NCBI GenBank assembly: GCA_027296925.1
Contig: JAPUIP010000171.1
Span: forward strand, 1-8,942
DNA from: Candidatus Poribacteria bacterium
GTDB lineage: Bacteria > Poribacteria > WGA-4E > PCPOR2b
Direction of reading: 5' to 3'
Length of the DNA: 8,942 nt
A program made the translations under genes and the position numbers. Positions 1 to 5,614 of this stretch are shown here, one piece after another. The notes below the pieces were generated by a model. That model saw only the letters and a list, made by a program, of their open reading frames with translations. It searched no databases and was not told the origin of the DNA. Numbering within the stretch: position 1 is the stretch's first letter; the number at the start of each line of letters is the position of its first letter.

Positions 1-136
1 CTGTCTCGGACAGATTGCCAACCTGCGACAATGCCATGTTCAACAAGCCGGGTCGGTACCGCTCCATCAAGCGGGCAAAGGCACTCTGGTCTCCCTGAAG
101 GGTGAAATTAACTAACATTGCATCAAGCGATGACAT
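1..136 (-). CDS. ECF-like RNA polymerase sigma factor, N-terminal part (runs off left edge)
   Basis: Forty-five complete codons are visible, starting at an ATG at 136-134. AAAGGAG at 153-147 lies 10 nt upstream, which supports this start. The peptide begins MSSLDAMLVN and continues with GDQSAFARLMERYRPG and ALSQVGNLSE. Established knowledge: a short N-terminus followed by G-D-x-x-A-F-x-x-L-(x)3-Y is the opening of sigma70 region 2 in extracytoplasmic-function sigma factors, where it begins the core RNA polymerase-binding helices. The promoter -10-binding part of region 2 and region 4 lie outside the window, so the ECF subgroup cannot be given. The 162 nt between this start and the TPR stop codon contains no convincing promoter or terminator. 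A TATAGT-like box in minus orientation near 236-241 lacks a good -35. Confidence in the family is fairly high despite the short stretch. Confidence 0.75.
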   Translation of the reverse strand, partial: MSSLDAMLVNFTLQGDQSAFARLMERYRPGLLNMALSQVGNLSET

Positions 137-298
137 CGAAAATATTCTCCTTTCGATCGGTTCACTTTAATAGATGCAAAAATTGAGGAGATTCAAAATC
201 TTTATTGGGAAAAAATGATAAGCGGAGGATGATACTATACACGAAGCGACTATGGAACTTTCCTGCGACTCTGCCATCCTGGAGGTTGTTGGCTAGGG

Positions 299-1300
299 TT
301 AGCGTGATTGGCTTCCAAAATATCTCTGAAACTCCGGAGTCGATTTCAGTTCAGCAAACGCGGGGTCCGTTTGGACAGAACGGAGGAGGGCTTGATCATT
401 GTGAACCGCTTGAAGAAGGAGCCGCAAAGCCTCGGCAAACTGATTGTCTTGAGCAGAAATGGCGGCAAGTGTATATTGGGCTGGGGCACAATTGGGGTTC
501 AAATCCAGAACTGCGTGAAACATACCGGCCGCTTCTTCGTACCGTCTTAATTGGTAAAAGGCTAACCCCAAATTGGTTTGGATCACTTCAGAGTTTGGCT
601 GATGTTGGAGTGCTTTCTGATAAGCTACGATTGCGTTCTCATACTGTCCTAACCGGTAGTACAATAGTGCCAGATTATTCTGACTACTGGCATCCTCCGG
701 TTCGACCTCGATCGCTGCTTGATATTGCGAAATTGCCTCTTCATAATTGCCTTGCGATTCGTATATTTGTCCTAACTGATGCCGAGCCTGTATATAGGAG
801 GGATTCAGCTCAAGCGCCGCATTATAGGCTTCGATGGCTTCCGCAGTGCGGTCGAGCCGCTGATAGAGTTGCCCTAAATTTCCATGAGAGATGGCATAGC
901 TTGGGTTCGCCTTGATAGCGGCTTCATAGTGTTCCAAGGCTTTATCGGTTTGATCTAACTCTGCATAAATTTGTCCGAGATAATTGTAGGTGCGATAGTC
1001 TGAACCATCCGCCCCTATAATTTTCTCATAGGACTCAATAGCCTCTGGATAGCGCTTTAAGTTTCTATAGAGTCCCCCTAAATGCCGGTAAGTTTCAAGT
1101 GCATCTGGATTGAGCCGAACCACATGCTTGTAGGCATTAATCGCCGCGGGATAGTTCTGTTGTGCGCGGTAAGCATTGCCGCGTGCAAGATAATCCGCAA
1201 TCTGTTTCTGCTTGCTGCGGCGGCCAAATAAAAGCGCCACAATTGCAATACCAAGTACAGCCATAGACAGAATAAGAGCGATGAGTCCTTCACCAATCAT
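299..1300 (-). CDS. membrane-anchored tetratricopeptide repeat (TPR) protein
   Basis: This is a 333-residue protein. An N-terminal hydrophobic segment (about residues 5-25, followed by GRRSKQK) is a single membrane anchor with the repeats probably on the cytoplasmic side. About eight 34-residue TPR units then run from roughly residue 34 to 305, each with the W/Y-x-x-L-G-x-x-Y ... A-I-x-x-Y-x-x-A-L-x-x-x-P pattern (for example the units centred on NYPAAI, RYPEAI, QTDKAL, RTAEAI, NYEEAI, QYENAI and RYEEAA). The tail LRSVQTDPAFAELKSTPEFQ is the D-P-x-F-x-x-L motif often found after bacterial TPR arrays. TPR solenoids bind protein partners, so no enzymatic role is implied. The start is supported by GGAGGT at 1312-1307, 6 nt upstream. 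Transcription probably starts from the strong promoter at 1476-1504 and passes through a structured leader with an internal terminator, so expression may be attenuated. The partner is unknown. Confidence 0.93.
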   Translation of the reverse strand: MIGEGLIALILSMAVLGIAIVALLFGRRSKQKQIADYLARGNAYRAQQNYPAAINAYKHVVRLNPDALETYRHLGGLYRNLKRYPEAIESYEKIIGADGSDYRTYNYLGQIYAELDQTDKALEHYEAAIKANPSYAISHGNLGQLYQRLDRTAEAIEAYNAALELNPSYIQARHQLGQIYESQGNYEEAISQYQAAIEVEPEDASSQNNLALLYYRLGQYENAIVAYQKALQHQPNSEVIQTNLGLAFYQLRRYEEAAGMFHAVLDLNPNCAPAQYTLAAISAQDNQFAEALRLLLQAVHNDQALLRSVQTDPAFAELKSTPEFQRYFGSQSR

Positions 1301-1326
1301 TGTGAGACCTCCAGGCTAAACGAGTG

Positions 1327-1363
1327 AAAAAAAATGCCAAACCGTGAGGGAGACGGTCTGGCA
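1327..1363 (-). terminator. intrinsic terminator in the leader of the TPR gene (possible attenuator)
   Basis: On the minus strand an 11-bp stem (1363-1353 paired with 1345-1335, ten of eleven pairs Watson-Crick and one G-U) with a 7-nt loop is followed at once by eight T residues (1334-1327). This is a textbook rho-independent terminator. It lies 26 nt upstream of the TPR start codon and about 110 nt downstream of that gene's own promoter. It could end transcripts from the response-regulator gene, but it must also be passed by any TPR mRNA. That placement suggests conditional termination, or a short leader RNA of about 140 nt. Confidence 0.8.
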
Positions 1364-1440
1364 GTACACCTTTACAAAGCGCAGGTTAAACACCAGTTGA
1401 TGTCCACATGCAATATGTTGAGAGCTAGACAAAACATCGG

Positions 1441-1461
1441 GAGCAATTGGCATAATTGCTC
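1441..1461 (-). promoter_or_regulatory. leader stem-loop, copy A, of a motif shared with 4377-4401
   Basis: A perfect 8-bp stem (1441-1448 with 1454-1461, GAGCAATT/AATTGCTC) closes a 5-nt loop, ATGCC on the RNA strand. It starts about 8-10 nt after the predicted transcription start, so it would be the first structure in the TPR mRNA. Its plus-strand side, 1441-1458, matches 4377-4394 at 15 of 18 bases, and the spacing to an identical ATAGTATA box is nearly conserved (33 versus 37 nt). It could be an RNA element or a DNA operator placed just downstream of the start site. I do not recognise it as a known riboswitch class. Confidence 0.55.
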
Positions 1462-1475
1462 ACCAATTGACTTAT

Positions 1476-1504
1476 AGTATACCCAATTTAATAACAAATG
1501 TCAA
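1476..1504 (-). promoter_or_regulatory. sigma70-type promoter for the TPR gene leader
   Basis: On the minus strand there is a perfect -35 TTGACA (1504-1499), a 17-bp spacer and -10 TATACT (1481-1476). The predicted transcription start is around 1468-1471. The 5' leader to the TPR start would be about 170 nt and contains the copy-A stem-loop and the terminator. This is the best promoter match in the window. Confidence 0.82.
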
Positions 1505-1522
1505 TAGAAATATAACATTTGT
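1494..1522. repeat. inverted repeat overlapping the -35 box of the TPR promoter (possible operator)
   Basis: ACAAATG (1494-1500) and CATTTGT (1516-1522) form a perfect 7-bp inverted repeat with a 15-nt AT-rich centre. The left arm overlaps the -35 hexamer on the minus strand. A dyad here is well placed to bind a repressor or activator, but AT-rich 7-bp dyads also arise by chance, so the assignment is tentative. Confidence 0.35.
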
Positions 1523-1535
1523 AAAATCATGCGAT

Positions 1536-1919
1536 TCAACGTGCGGCGGCCTTGGTCATCACTTGGTATACCATTGTGGTGAGATCTTCGTAGCCAAATG
1601 GCTTTCTGAGCCAGCCTGACACGCCTGCGTGGAGGACCTGGCGTTTAATAGATGCTTTGTCTTCGGCTGTCAGCATGAGAACGGGTACCTTGCTCTGATA
1701 TGGATGATGCTTCAGTGTCTGGATCAACTCTAGACCGTTCATTTCAGGCATGCTATAGTCGGTAATAATCAATGCCAATGGATCTGAACTCAGTTTCGTT
1801 AAGGCTTCGCGACCATTACTCGCTTCGATAACAATAAACTCAAGGGCCTCCAAAATGATTCTAACGGTTTCACGAGTGATAGAAGAATCATCAACGACTA
1901 ACACTTTCCTCGCACACAT
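1536..1919 (-). CDS. single-domain CheY-like response regulator
   Basis: This 127-residue protein is a lone receiver domain. The acidic pair D10-D11 sits in VLVVDDSS. The phosphoacceptor is D54 in LIITDYSMPEMNG, the conserved Thr is T84 in LMLTAE, the switch aromatic is W103 in SGWLRKPF (Y or F in CheY), and the conserved Lys is K106, followed by Pro. All catalytic residues for phosphorylation and Mg2+ binding are present. There is no DNA-binding or enzymatic output domain, so it should act by protein contact, as CheY, Spo0F or DivK types do. A GTG at 1931 is possible, but the ATG at 1919 is preferred because GAGGTGG (1934-1928) ends 8 nt before it and the protein then begins in the usual CheY style. 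No histidine kinase lies nearby. The downstream gene is a TPR protein, a plausible but unproven partner. Confidence 0.95.
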   Translation of the reverse strand: MCARKVLVVDDSSITRETVRIILEALEFIVIEASNGREALTKLSSDPLALIITDYSMPEMNGLELIQTLKHHPYQSKVPVLMLTAEDKASIKRQVLHAGVSGWLRKPFGYEDLTTMVYQVMTKAAAR

Positions 1920-2366
1920 TGCATATTCCACCTCATTTTCATGCCCGATTCTAAATCACATTATTCACCGCTGCTCTTGTGGACGTGATAGTAAGGTACA
2001 GCAACAACGATTACGGCTCGAAACGCATTTGCGGGATATAACGGCAATACTGAGAAAGTGTTACGAAAAGTTGTGATTTAAGTAAATGCGGAAAATGCTC
2101 TTGGTTTTTCCCCTCCTCTCCAACTCCTTTCCCATCAAGAGTTCAGGGGGCGGACACATGTAGGGTGGGGCCTTGCCCCACCGAATTCGATATCACATCA
2201 TGGTGGGGCGTGGCCCCACTACGAGGGGTTTTTCAGTGTACCAGTCCGCCCTGATCTGAAGATCGCCACCCGCGTGGAGAGGAGGCAAGTCCAGAACCGA
2301 GTGACCTGGCTCATAGCTCACGCCCCGCTGCGCGGGATTTTCGCTTCGCTCCAACCTGCCCCGCTG
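1920..2366. other. intergenic region with a structured repeat, no gene
   Basis: These 447 bases separate the response-regulator start from the dehydrogenase stop. I see no credible coding sequence. The plus-strand open frame that begins near 2274 is a shadow of the dehydrogenase C-terminus. The notable content is the palindromic element at 2143-2254. Further right, the plus strand has a short CCCGC/GCGGG hairpin (about 2324-2336) followed by ATTTTC, too weak to call a terminator. No clear promoter for the response regulator was found: a TACTAT box at 1993-1988 lacks a matching -35. Confidence 0.6.
2143..2254. repeat. palindromic intergenic element with terminal inverted repeats and two inner hairpins
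   Basis: The ends TCAGGGGGCGGAC (2143-2155) and GTCCGCCCTGA (2244-2254) are inverted repeats that match over 11 bases apart from a GG bulge. Inside are two G/C-rich hairpins with related sequence. In one, GGTGGGGC/GCCCCACC (2164-2171 with 2175-2182) has a 3-nt loop. In the other, GTGGGGC/GCCCCAC (2203-2209 with 2213-2219) also has a 3-nt loop. The nested design with end repeats and no ORF resembles MITE- or REP-like elements that are usually multicopy. Copy number cannot be judged from one window. It may also act as an mRNA 3'-end stabiliser downstream of the dehydrogenase gene. Confidence 0.7.
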
Positions 2367-3578
2367 CTACGACGCTTCCGTGATTTCCTCAACGATCTCC
2401 CCACTCTTTTTGTCTTTGAGAATGCGCTTTGTTCGACCGTCGGGCATCCGCTCTTCCTTCATCAGCGCATACTGTTCATTGACCTCGGCCCCGGAAACAC
2501 CGGCTTCCTGTGCTTGATCTTCCCCACGCCATACTTCCAATTCTACTGGCTCCCACAACTTTGATTTCGCGGATCGGTAACAGGTGTCGATGACGGCGTT
2601 AACAACATAACCATCATAGAAGGTCTCCATCGGCTCTGTGCCACTGTCCAAAGCATTGAGCATCTCAACAAACATATCGCGATAGCCGAGTTCCCCGATC
2701 TCGTCCCCAACGGGGAAAAGCCATCCGGTATCCCCTTCAGCTTTTTCGGCAACATAGCCGCCCTGTCCGCCAGCCGTGAACATCTCCATACCCGTCCTCA
2801 GCCAGTGATTGAGCCAGATGGTGCCTTCGGTGCCAGCGACTTCATCACGGAGGTCCATGCCGCCACGGAACGCCCAACTGACTTCAAACTGTCCCATTGC
2901 ACCGCTCTCAAACCGAATCAGGGCAATGCCGTGGTCTTCGGCATCGATCGGATGAACGAGGGTATCTGCCCAGCACATCACCTCAAGGGGCTTGTTGTTC
3001 TTCCCAACGAAGTTCCGGATAATTTCGATGCAGTGGCAGCCCATATCAATAATCGCACCGCCGCCCGCCTGCTCAATGTCCCAGAACCAGGCGCTATGCG
3101 GCCCAGGATGGGTCTCACGAGAGCGAACCCACAGGACTTTTCCCAACGCACCGTTCTTGACGGATTCGAGGGCTTTGAGCGTCTTGGGCGGATAGACCAG
3201 ATCCTCAAGGTAGCCGTGAAACACGCCAGCGTTTTCAACGGTATCGAGCATCGTTTTCGCTTCAGCCGCGTTACGCCCCAGGGGTTTCGTGCACAGAACC
3301 GCTTTGCCCGCTTCGGCAGCCAGCACGACGGCCTCCTCGTGCAAATTGTTGGGAAGACCGATGACGACCACATCGGTTTCTGGATCGTTTATCGCTTCTG
3401 CCAGATCTGTTGTCCACTTGGGAATACTCCACTCCTCGGCGAACTGCTTCGCCCGATCGTCCGTGCGCGAGTGTACGACGTGGACACGATCGCAGCCTCG
3501 CTGAGCGTGCAGCGTCATCGTATAGAACATTCCAATCAGCCCGGTTCCCAACATTGTAATCTTGTGCGTTTGGTGCAT
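2367..3578 (-). CDS. Gfo/Idh/MocA family NAD(P)-dependent oxidoreductase
   Basis: The 403-residue product has an N-terminal Rossmann fold with the dinucleotide-binding turn MLGTGLIG (G11-x-G13-x-x-G16). The family K-P pair is at C-T-K98-P99. The C-terminal alpha/beta substrate domain carries GGGAIIDMGCHCIEI, whose D178 and H182 are the usual catalytic neighbourhood in sugar and inositol dehydrogenases. Members oxidise or reduce hydroxyl groups on sugars, inositols or related compounds in the cytoplasm, and the substrate cannot be told from sequence. A charged tail (about residues 365-403, rich in K/E/R) extends beyond the domain. The frame is open upstream to 3659, but the ATG at 3578 is chosen because AGGAGG (3590-3585) lies 6 nt before it, whereas the ATG at 3584 abuts the Shine-Dalgarno directly. 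The gene stands alone, 171 nt from the next minus-strand gene. Confidence 0.95.
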   Translation of the reverse strand: MHQTHKITMLGTGLIGMFYTMTLHAQRGCDRVHVVHSRTDDRAKQFAEEWSIPKWTTDLAEAINDPETDVVVIGLPNNLHEEAVVLAAEAGKAVLCTKPLGRNAAEAKTMLDTVENAGVFHGYLEDLVYPPKTLKALESVKNGALGKVLWVRSRETHPGPHSAWFWDIEQAGGGAIIDMGCHCIEIIRNFVGKNNKPLEVMCWADTLVHPIDAEDHGIALIRFESGAMGQFEVSWAFRGGMDLRDEVAGTEGTIWLNHWLRTGMEMFTAGGQGGYVAEKAEGDTGWLFPVGDEIGELGYRDMFVEMLNALDSGTEPMETFYDGYVVNAVIDTCYRSAKSKLWEPVELEVWRGEDQAQEAGVSGAEVNEQYALMKEERMPDGRTKRILKDKKSGEIVEEITEAS

Positions 3579-3653
3579 AATCATCCTCCTCTGATCCCCC
3601 AGGTAGCCTGTGCGACGCCACTTGACCCGTCGAGCAAGTTCACAACAGAAAGG

Positions 3654-3691
3654 TCGCACCAGACAATTAAATCATACATCGTCTGGTGCGA
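3654..3691. repeat. 11-bp perfect inverted repeat upstream of the dehydrogenase gene
   Basis: TCGCACCAGAC (3654-3664) and GTCTGGTGCGA (3681-3691) are exact reverse complements around a 16-nt AT-rich centre. The centre holds TATGAT in minus orientation (3676-3671), a fair -10 box, although no good -35 lies 16-18 bp upstream. The dyad could be an operator straddling the dehydrogenase promoter, or a weak terminator for the gene at 3750-4319. The minus-strand flank CCTTTCTG has no proper U-run, so an operator is the better guess. Confidence 0.5.
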
Positions 3692-3749
3692 ACGATTCTG
3701 GGTCCCGATACCCGTCCGGGAGTCGGCGAAAGCGAAATTCGCTTCTGGC

Positions 3750-4319
3750 TTACCCTTCTGCCTTGCTCTTTTTCTCTTTAACAACTTTGAAATCTTTAAT
3801 CACGAGAACGGGCCGACTCTTCTCATTAAAGGCAGGAATCTCGCCGAAAATCGTCACCTCCTGCCTCTCCGTCACAGCCTCGAGGAGCATGTCGCGTTGT
3901 GTACCTTCTATCAGGATGAACTGTTGATCTGTCGCTTCGATTTTCAACGCTTTACGGGGACGCATCTCGCCGCCGGAGTAGATTTTTTGGTAATCTATCA
4001 CTTTTCCTGTTACGATGATTTCGATCTTCCACGGGATACGCTCCGCATTCCGCAGTTCTTGCCGAATTTCATACAAGTCAAGCGGCTTTTTTCCCGATGG
4101 ATAAATCGTCAACGTATGGGTTTTCGGGTCAATGCTTTTATCTTCGATTTCTTCATCAAAGGGTCTCAGCGCTTTACCGATGGCATTGACACAGATATTG
4201 CCACAGAGAAAAGCATCCAAATGCATTGTGACTTTCTCTATCTGAGCATCTGCCGTCATGCCAAAAGTAAGGGTCATGATCAACATACTCATGACGATGG
4301 TTAAACTTTTCTTGAACAT
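3750..4319 (-). CDS. secreted protein with HMA-like CxxxC segment and possible OB-like C-terminal part
   Basis: A 189-residue protein I cannot assign to a named family. Residues 1-25 are a signal peptide: MFKK, a hydrophobic core, then the A-D-A cleavage site before Q26. The export route is therefore Sec. Residues about 28-115 read like a heavy-metal-associated ferredoxin-like domain: a first strand, then L-C39-G-N-I-C43-V-N-A-I-G-K-A-L, then a strand TLTIYPSG and a helix with a Y/L/N pattern. The cysteines are spaced CxxxC rather than the usual CxxC, so metal binding is possible but unproven. Residues about 120-180 are beta-rich (ALKIEA, QFILIEG, EVTIFGEIPA, RPVLVIKDFKVV), suggestive of an OB-like fold. 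The tail is lysine-rich. TAAGGAG lies 10 nt before the start. The upstream leader contains a stem-loop and terminator related in layout to the TPR leader. Confidence 0.85.
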   Translation of the reverse strand: MFKKSLTIVMSMLIMTLTFGMTADAQIEKVTMHLDAFLCGNICVNAIGKALRPFDEEIEDKSIDPKTHTLTIYPSGKKPLDLYEIRQELRNAERIPWKIEIIVTGKVIDYQKIYSGGEMRPRKALKIEATDQQFILIEGTQRDMLLEAVTERQEVTIFGEIPAFNEKSRPVLVIKDFKVVKEKKSKAEG

Positions 4320-4351
4320 GATCCATTTTCTCCTTATTGTTCAATTGCAAT

Positions 4352-4371
4352 AAAAACCCCTGAAATCAGGG
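4352..4371 (-). terminator. terminator-like hairpin in the leader of the secreted-protein gene
   Basis: On the minus strand CCCTGA (4371-4366) pairs with TCAGGG (4363-4358) around a tight AA centre, followed by G and five T residues (4356-4352). It lies 32 nt upstream of the start codon and downstream of this gene's own promoter, so readthrough would be needed for expression. It is shorter than the one at 1327-1363 but occupies the same place in the leader. Confidence 0.6.
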
Positions 4372-4376
4372 AGTCC

Positions 4377-4401
4377 GGGCAACTGGCATAATCGCCTGCC
4401 C
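4377..4401 (-). promoter_or_regulatory. leader stem-loop, copy B, of the motif shared with 1441-1461
   Basis: GGGCA (4377-4381) pairs with TGCCC (4397-4401), and inside this GGC (4385-4387) pairs with GCC (4394-4396), leaving a 3-nt bulge and a 6-nt loop. Bases 4377-4394 match copy A at 15 of 18 positions. The second pair of the outer stem has changed from A-T in copy A to G-C here, a compensatory change. The TTGAC and ATAGTATA segments that follow on the plus strand (4408-4412 and 4414-4421) also match copy A. The element lies at the very 5' end of the predicted transcript. Confidence 0.55.
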
Positions 4402-4415
4402 GTGAACTTGACCAT

Positions 4416-4444
4416 AGTATAAAAGAGATTGGTTCTTAATGCAA
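4416..4444 (-). promoter_or_regulatory. promoter for the secreted-protein gene
   Basis: On the minus strand -10 TATACT (4421-4416) is preceded by a 17-bp spacer and TTGCAT (4444-4439) as a partial -35. Predicted start of transcription is near 4409, giving a leader of about 90 nt. The -10 and its flanks are identical to the TPR promoter over eight bases. Confidence 0.65.
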
Positions 4445-4492
4445 CAAAAAAATAGGTGGAGTCGCTTCACACGGAACTTCGCCATTTTCCAC

Positions 4493-4521
4493 GTGACAGA
4501 ACTGGTGATTTTTGCTAAAAT
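4493..4521 (+). promoter_or_regulatory. promoter for the plus-strand gene run
   Basis: GTGACA (4493-4498) and TAAAAT (4516-4521) are separated by exactly 17 bp, each one mismatch from the sigma70 consensus. Transcription would start near 4528, about 95 nt before the ATG at 4622. It is divergent from the promoter at 4416-4444, with about 50 bp between the two -35 boxes. Confidence 0.6.
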
Positions 4522-4621
4522 AGGCGTAATTCTAAGTCGGCCATATTGGATACAGCCATCCATGGCCCGGCTTTACACCCTTAATCGTAACAAAATCCGA
4601 TCATCCGTGGAGGAGTTAGAT

Positions 4622-5555
4622 ATGGAAGAATCCCAAGCCAATTTGAATAATTCATCACTGGAAGAGAGCGTCGAAGGAGGCTGCCTGCCGGATTGGAGGG
4701 TTTCTCAGCTTTGGTGCGCTGCCGCCAAAAGGCGCGGATGGCGGAGGTCTCGATTGGCTGCTGATCGGTGCATTCGCGGCTTACGCCGGCAGTGGTGGAT
4801 TGGGAAACGTCGGCATCTCCAACTACGTTCGTGACAAGGGTTGGGGTATGAGCAGCCTCGTCGGCGCAATTCCCTCTTTAATCGGTGGACAGGAGGTAAC
4901 GCTCTCGCATATTGGCAAGGTTTTTCGCATCACCCCTGAAAGCCTGGAACGCTTCCGGGAGTGGTGGAAATATAACCGCTTTGAACAATACTATATCTGG
5001 GTCATCGGTTGCTTCTTCGGTTTAGCGCTGCCAGCGATGATGACGCTTGAGTTCGTTCCCGCAGGGCAAGAGATAGATCAATGGTCAGCGGCGGCATTTC
5101 AGGCTGAAGGCCTCGCCGAAAAAGGCGGTCGAATCTTCTGGCCCCTAACACTGTTATGCGGATTTTGGGTCCTCTTTTCCAGCCAGCTAGGGGGTGTGGA
5201 CGGGATACCTCGACGCTACACGGACATGATCTGGACCGGATTTTCAAGTGCGCGAAAATTGGAAGAGCATAACGTCAAGTGGATCTACTACTCCATCCTC
5301 GCGGTCTATATTCTTTGGGGCATGATTGCACTGTATCTGGTGCAGCCGTTTTTCATGATCTTGGTTTCGGCAACAATTGGCGGCTACCTGTTGGTAATCA
5401 CGGCGCTGCACGCCCTTTACGTCAATCGGAAGTTTCTACCGAAAGAGATCCAACCGCCCCTCTGGCGACAGATTGGGCTCGTCCTGTGTGCAGTATTTTA
5501 CACCATATTTGGCACATTGACAATCATTCAGAGGCTTCCGCTTATATTGGGATAG
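4622..5555 (+). pseudogene. Nramp-like divalent-metal transporter, N-terminal half missing and frame broken
   Basis: The C-terminal part is clear in the frame ending at 5555. It runs from GFLSFGALPP through LLIGAFAAYAGSGGLGN, ISNYVRDKGWGM and IPSLIGG, then several membrane segments (about 4990-5065, 5130-5185, 5275-5430 and 5460-5540). This is the Gly-rich region and tail of an Nramp-related transporter group I recall from Planctomycetes/Poribacteria-like genomes. That frame is open only from 4647, just after a TGA, and has no ATG or GTG. The first TTG is at 4800. A good start exists in a different frame: ATG 4622 behind GGAGGAG (4612-4618), giving MEESQANLNNSSLEES, a plausible native N-terminus that then reads nonsense. 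The family is normally about 500-600 residues, so an internal deletion of roughly 250-300 codons plus a frame change is inferred. The metal-site helices of Nramp (TM1 and TM6) would be lost. Confidence 0.75.
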
Positions 5556-5614
5556 CCAGCGGGTTATCGCTGATTGATCACAGTCGCTTCCGTATAGCTG
5601 AAAGAGAGATTCAC

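Noticed and set aside
205..915. 236-codon open frame on the plus strand
   Set aside because: It is antisense to the TPR repeats, whose regular 34-residue periodicity is unmistakable. It has low-complexity, Arg-rich composition and no family signature.
2274..2564. 96-codon plus-strand frame over the dehydrogenase C-terminus
   Set aside because: It is a shadow of the dehydrogenase coding sequence, and only its first part lies in the gap. It has no ribosome site of note.
3730..3744. AAGCGAA/TTCGCTT palindrome just after the secreted-protein gene
   Set aside because: It has almost no loop and no T-run on the transcribed strand, so it is not a convincing terminator.
2805..4304. 499-codon open frame on the plus strand
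   Set aside because: It runs antisense across both the Gfo/Idh/MocA gene and the secreted-protein gene, including the gap between them. It shows no recognisable domain, and the opposite strand has clear motifs and ribosome sites.
4539..4567. GGCCAT/ATGGCC inverted repeat in the 5' leader of the transporter remnant
   Set aside because: Only six base pairs with a 17-nt gap, and no U-run or shared motif. It could easily arise by chance.
5279..5614. N-terminal extension of the CPBP protease
   Set aside because: This part overlaps the transporter reading frame and is not membrane-protein-like. The ATG at 5615 gives the normal family length.
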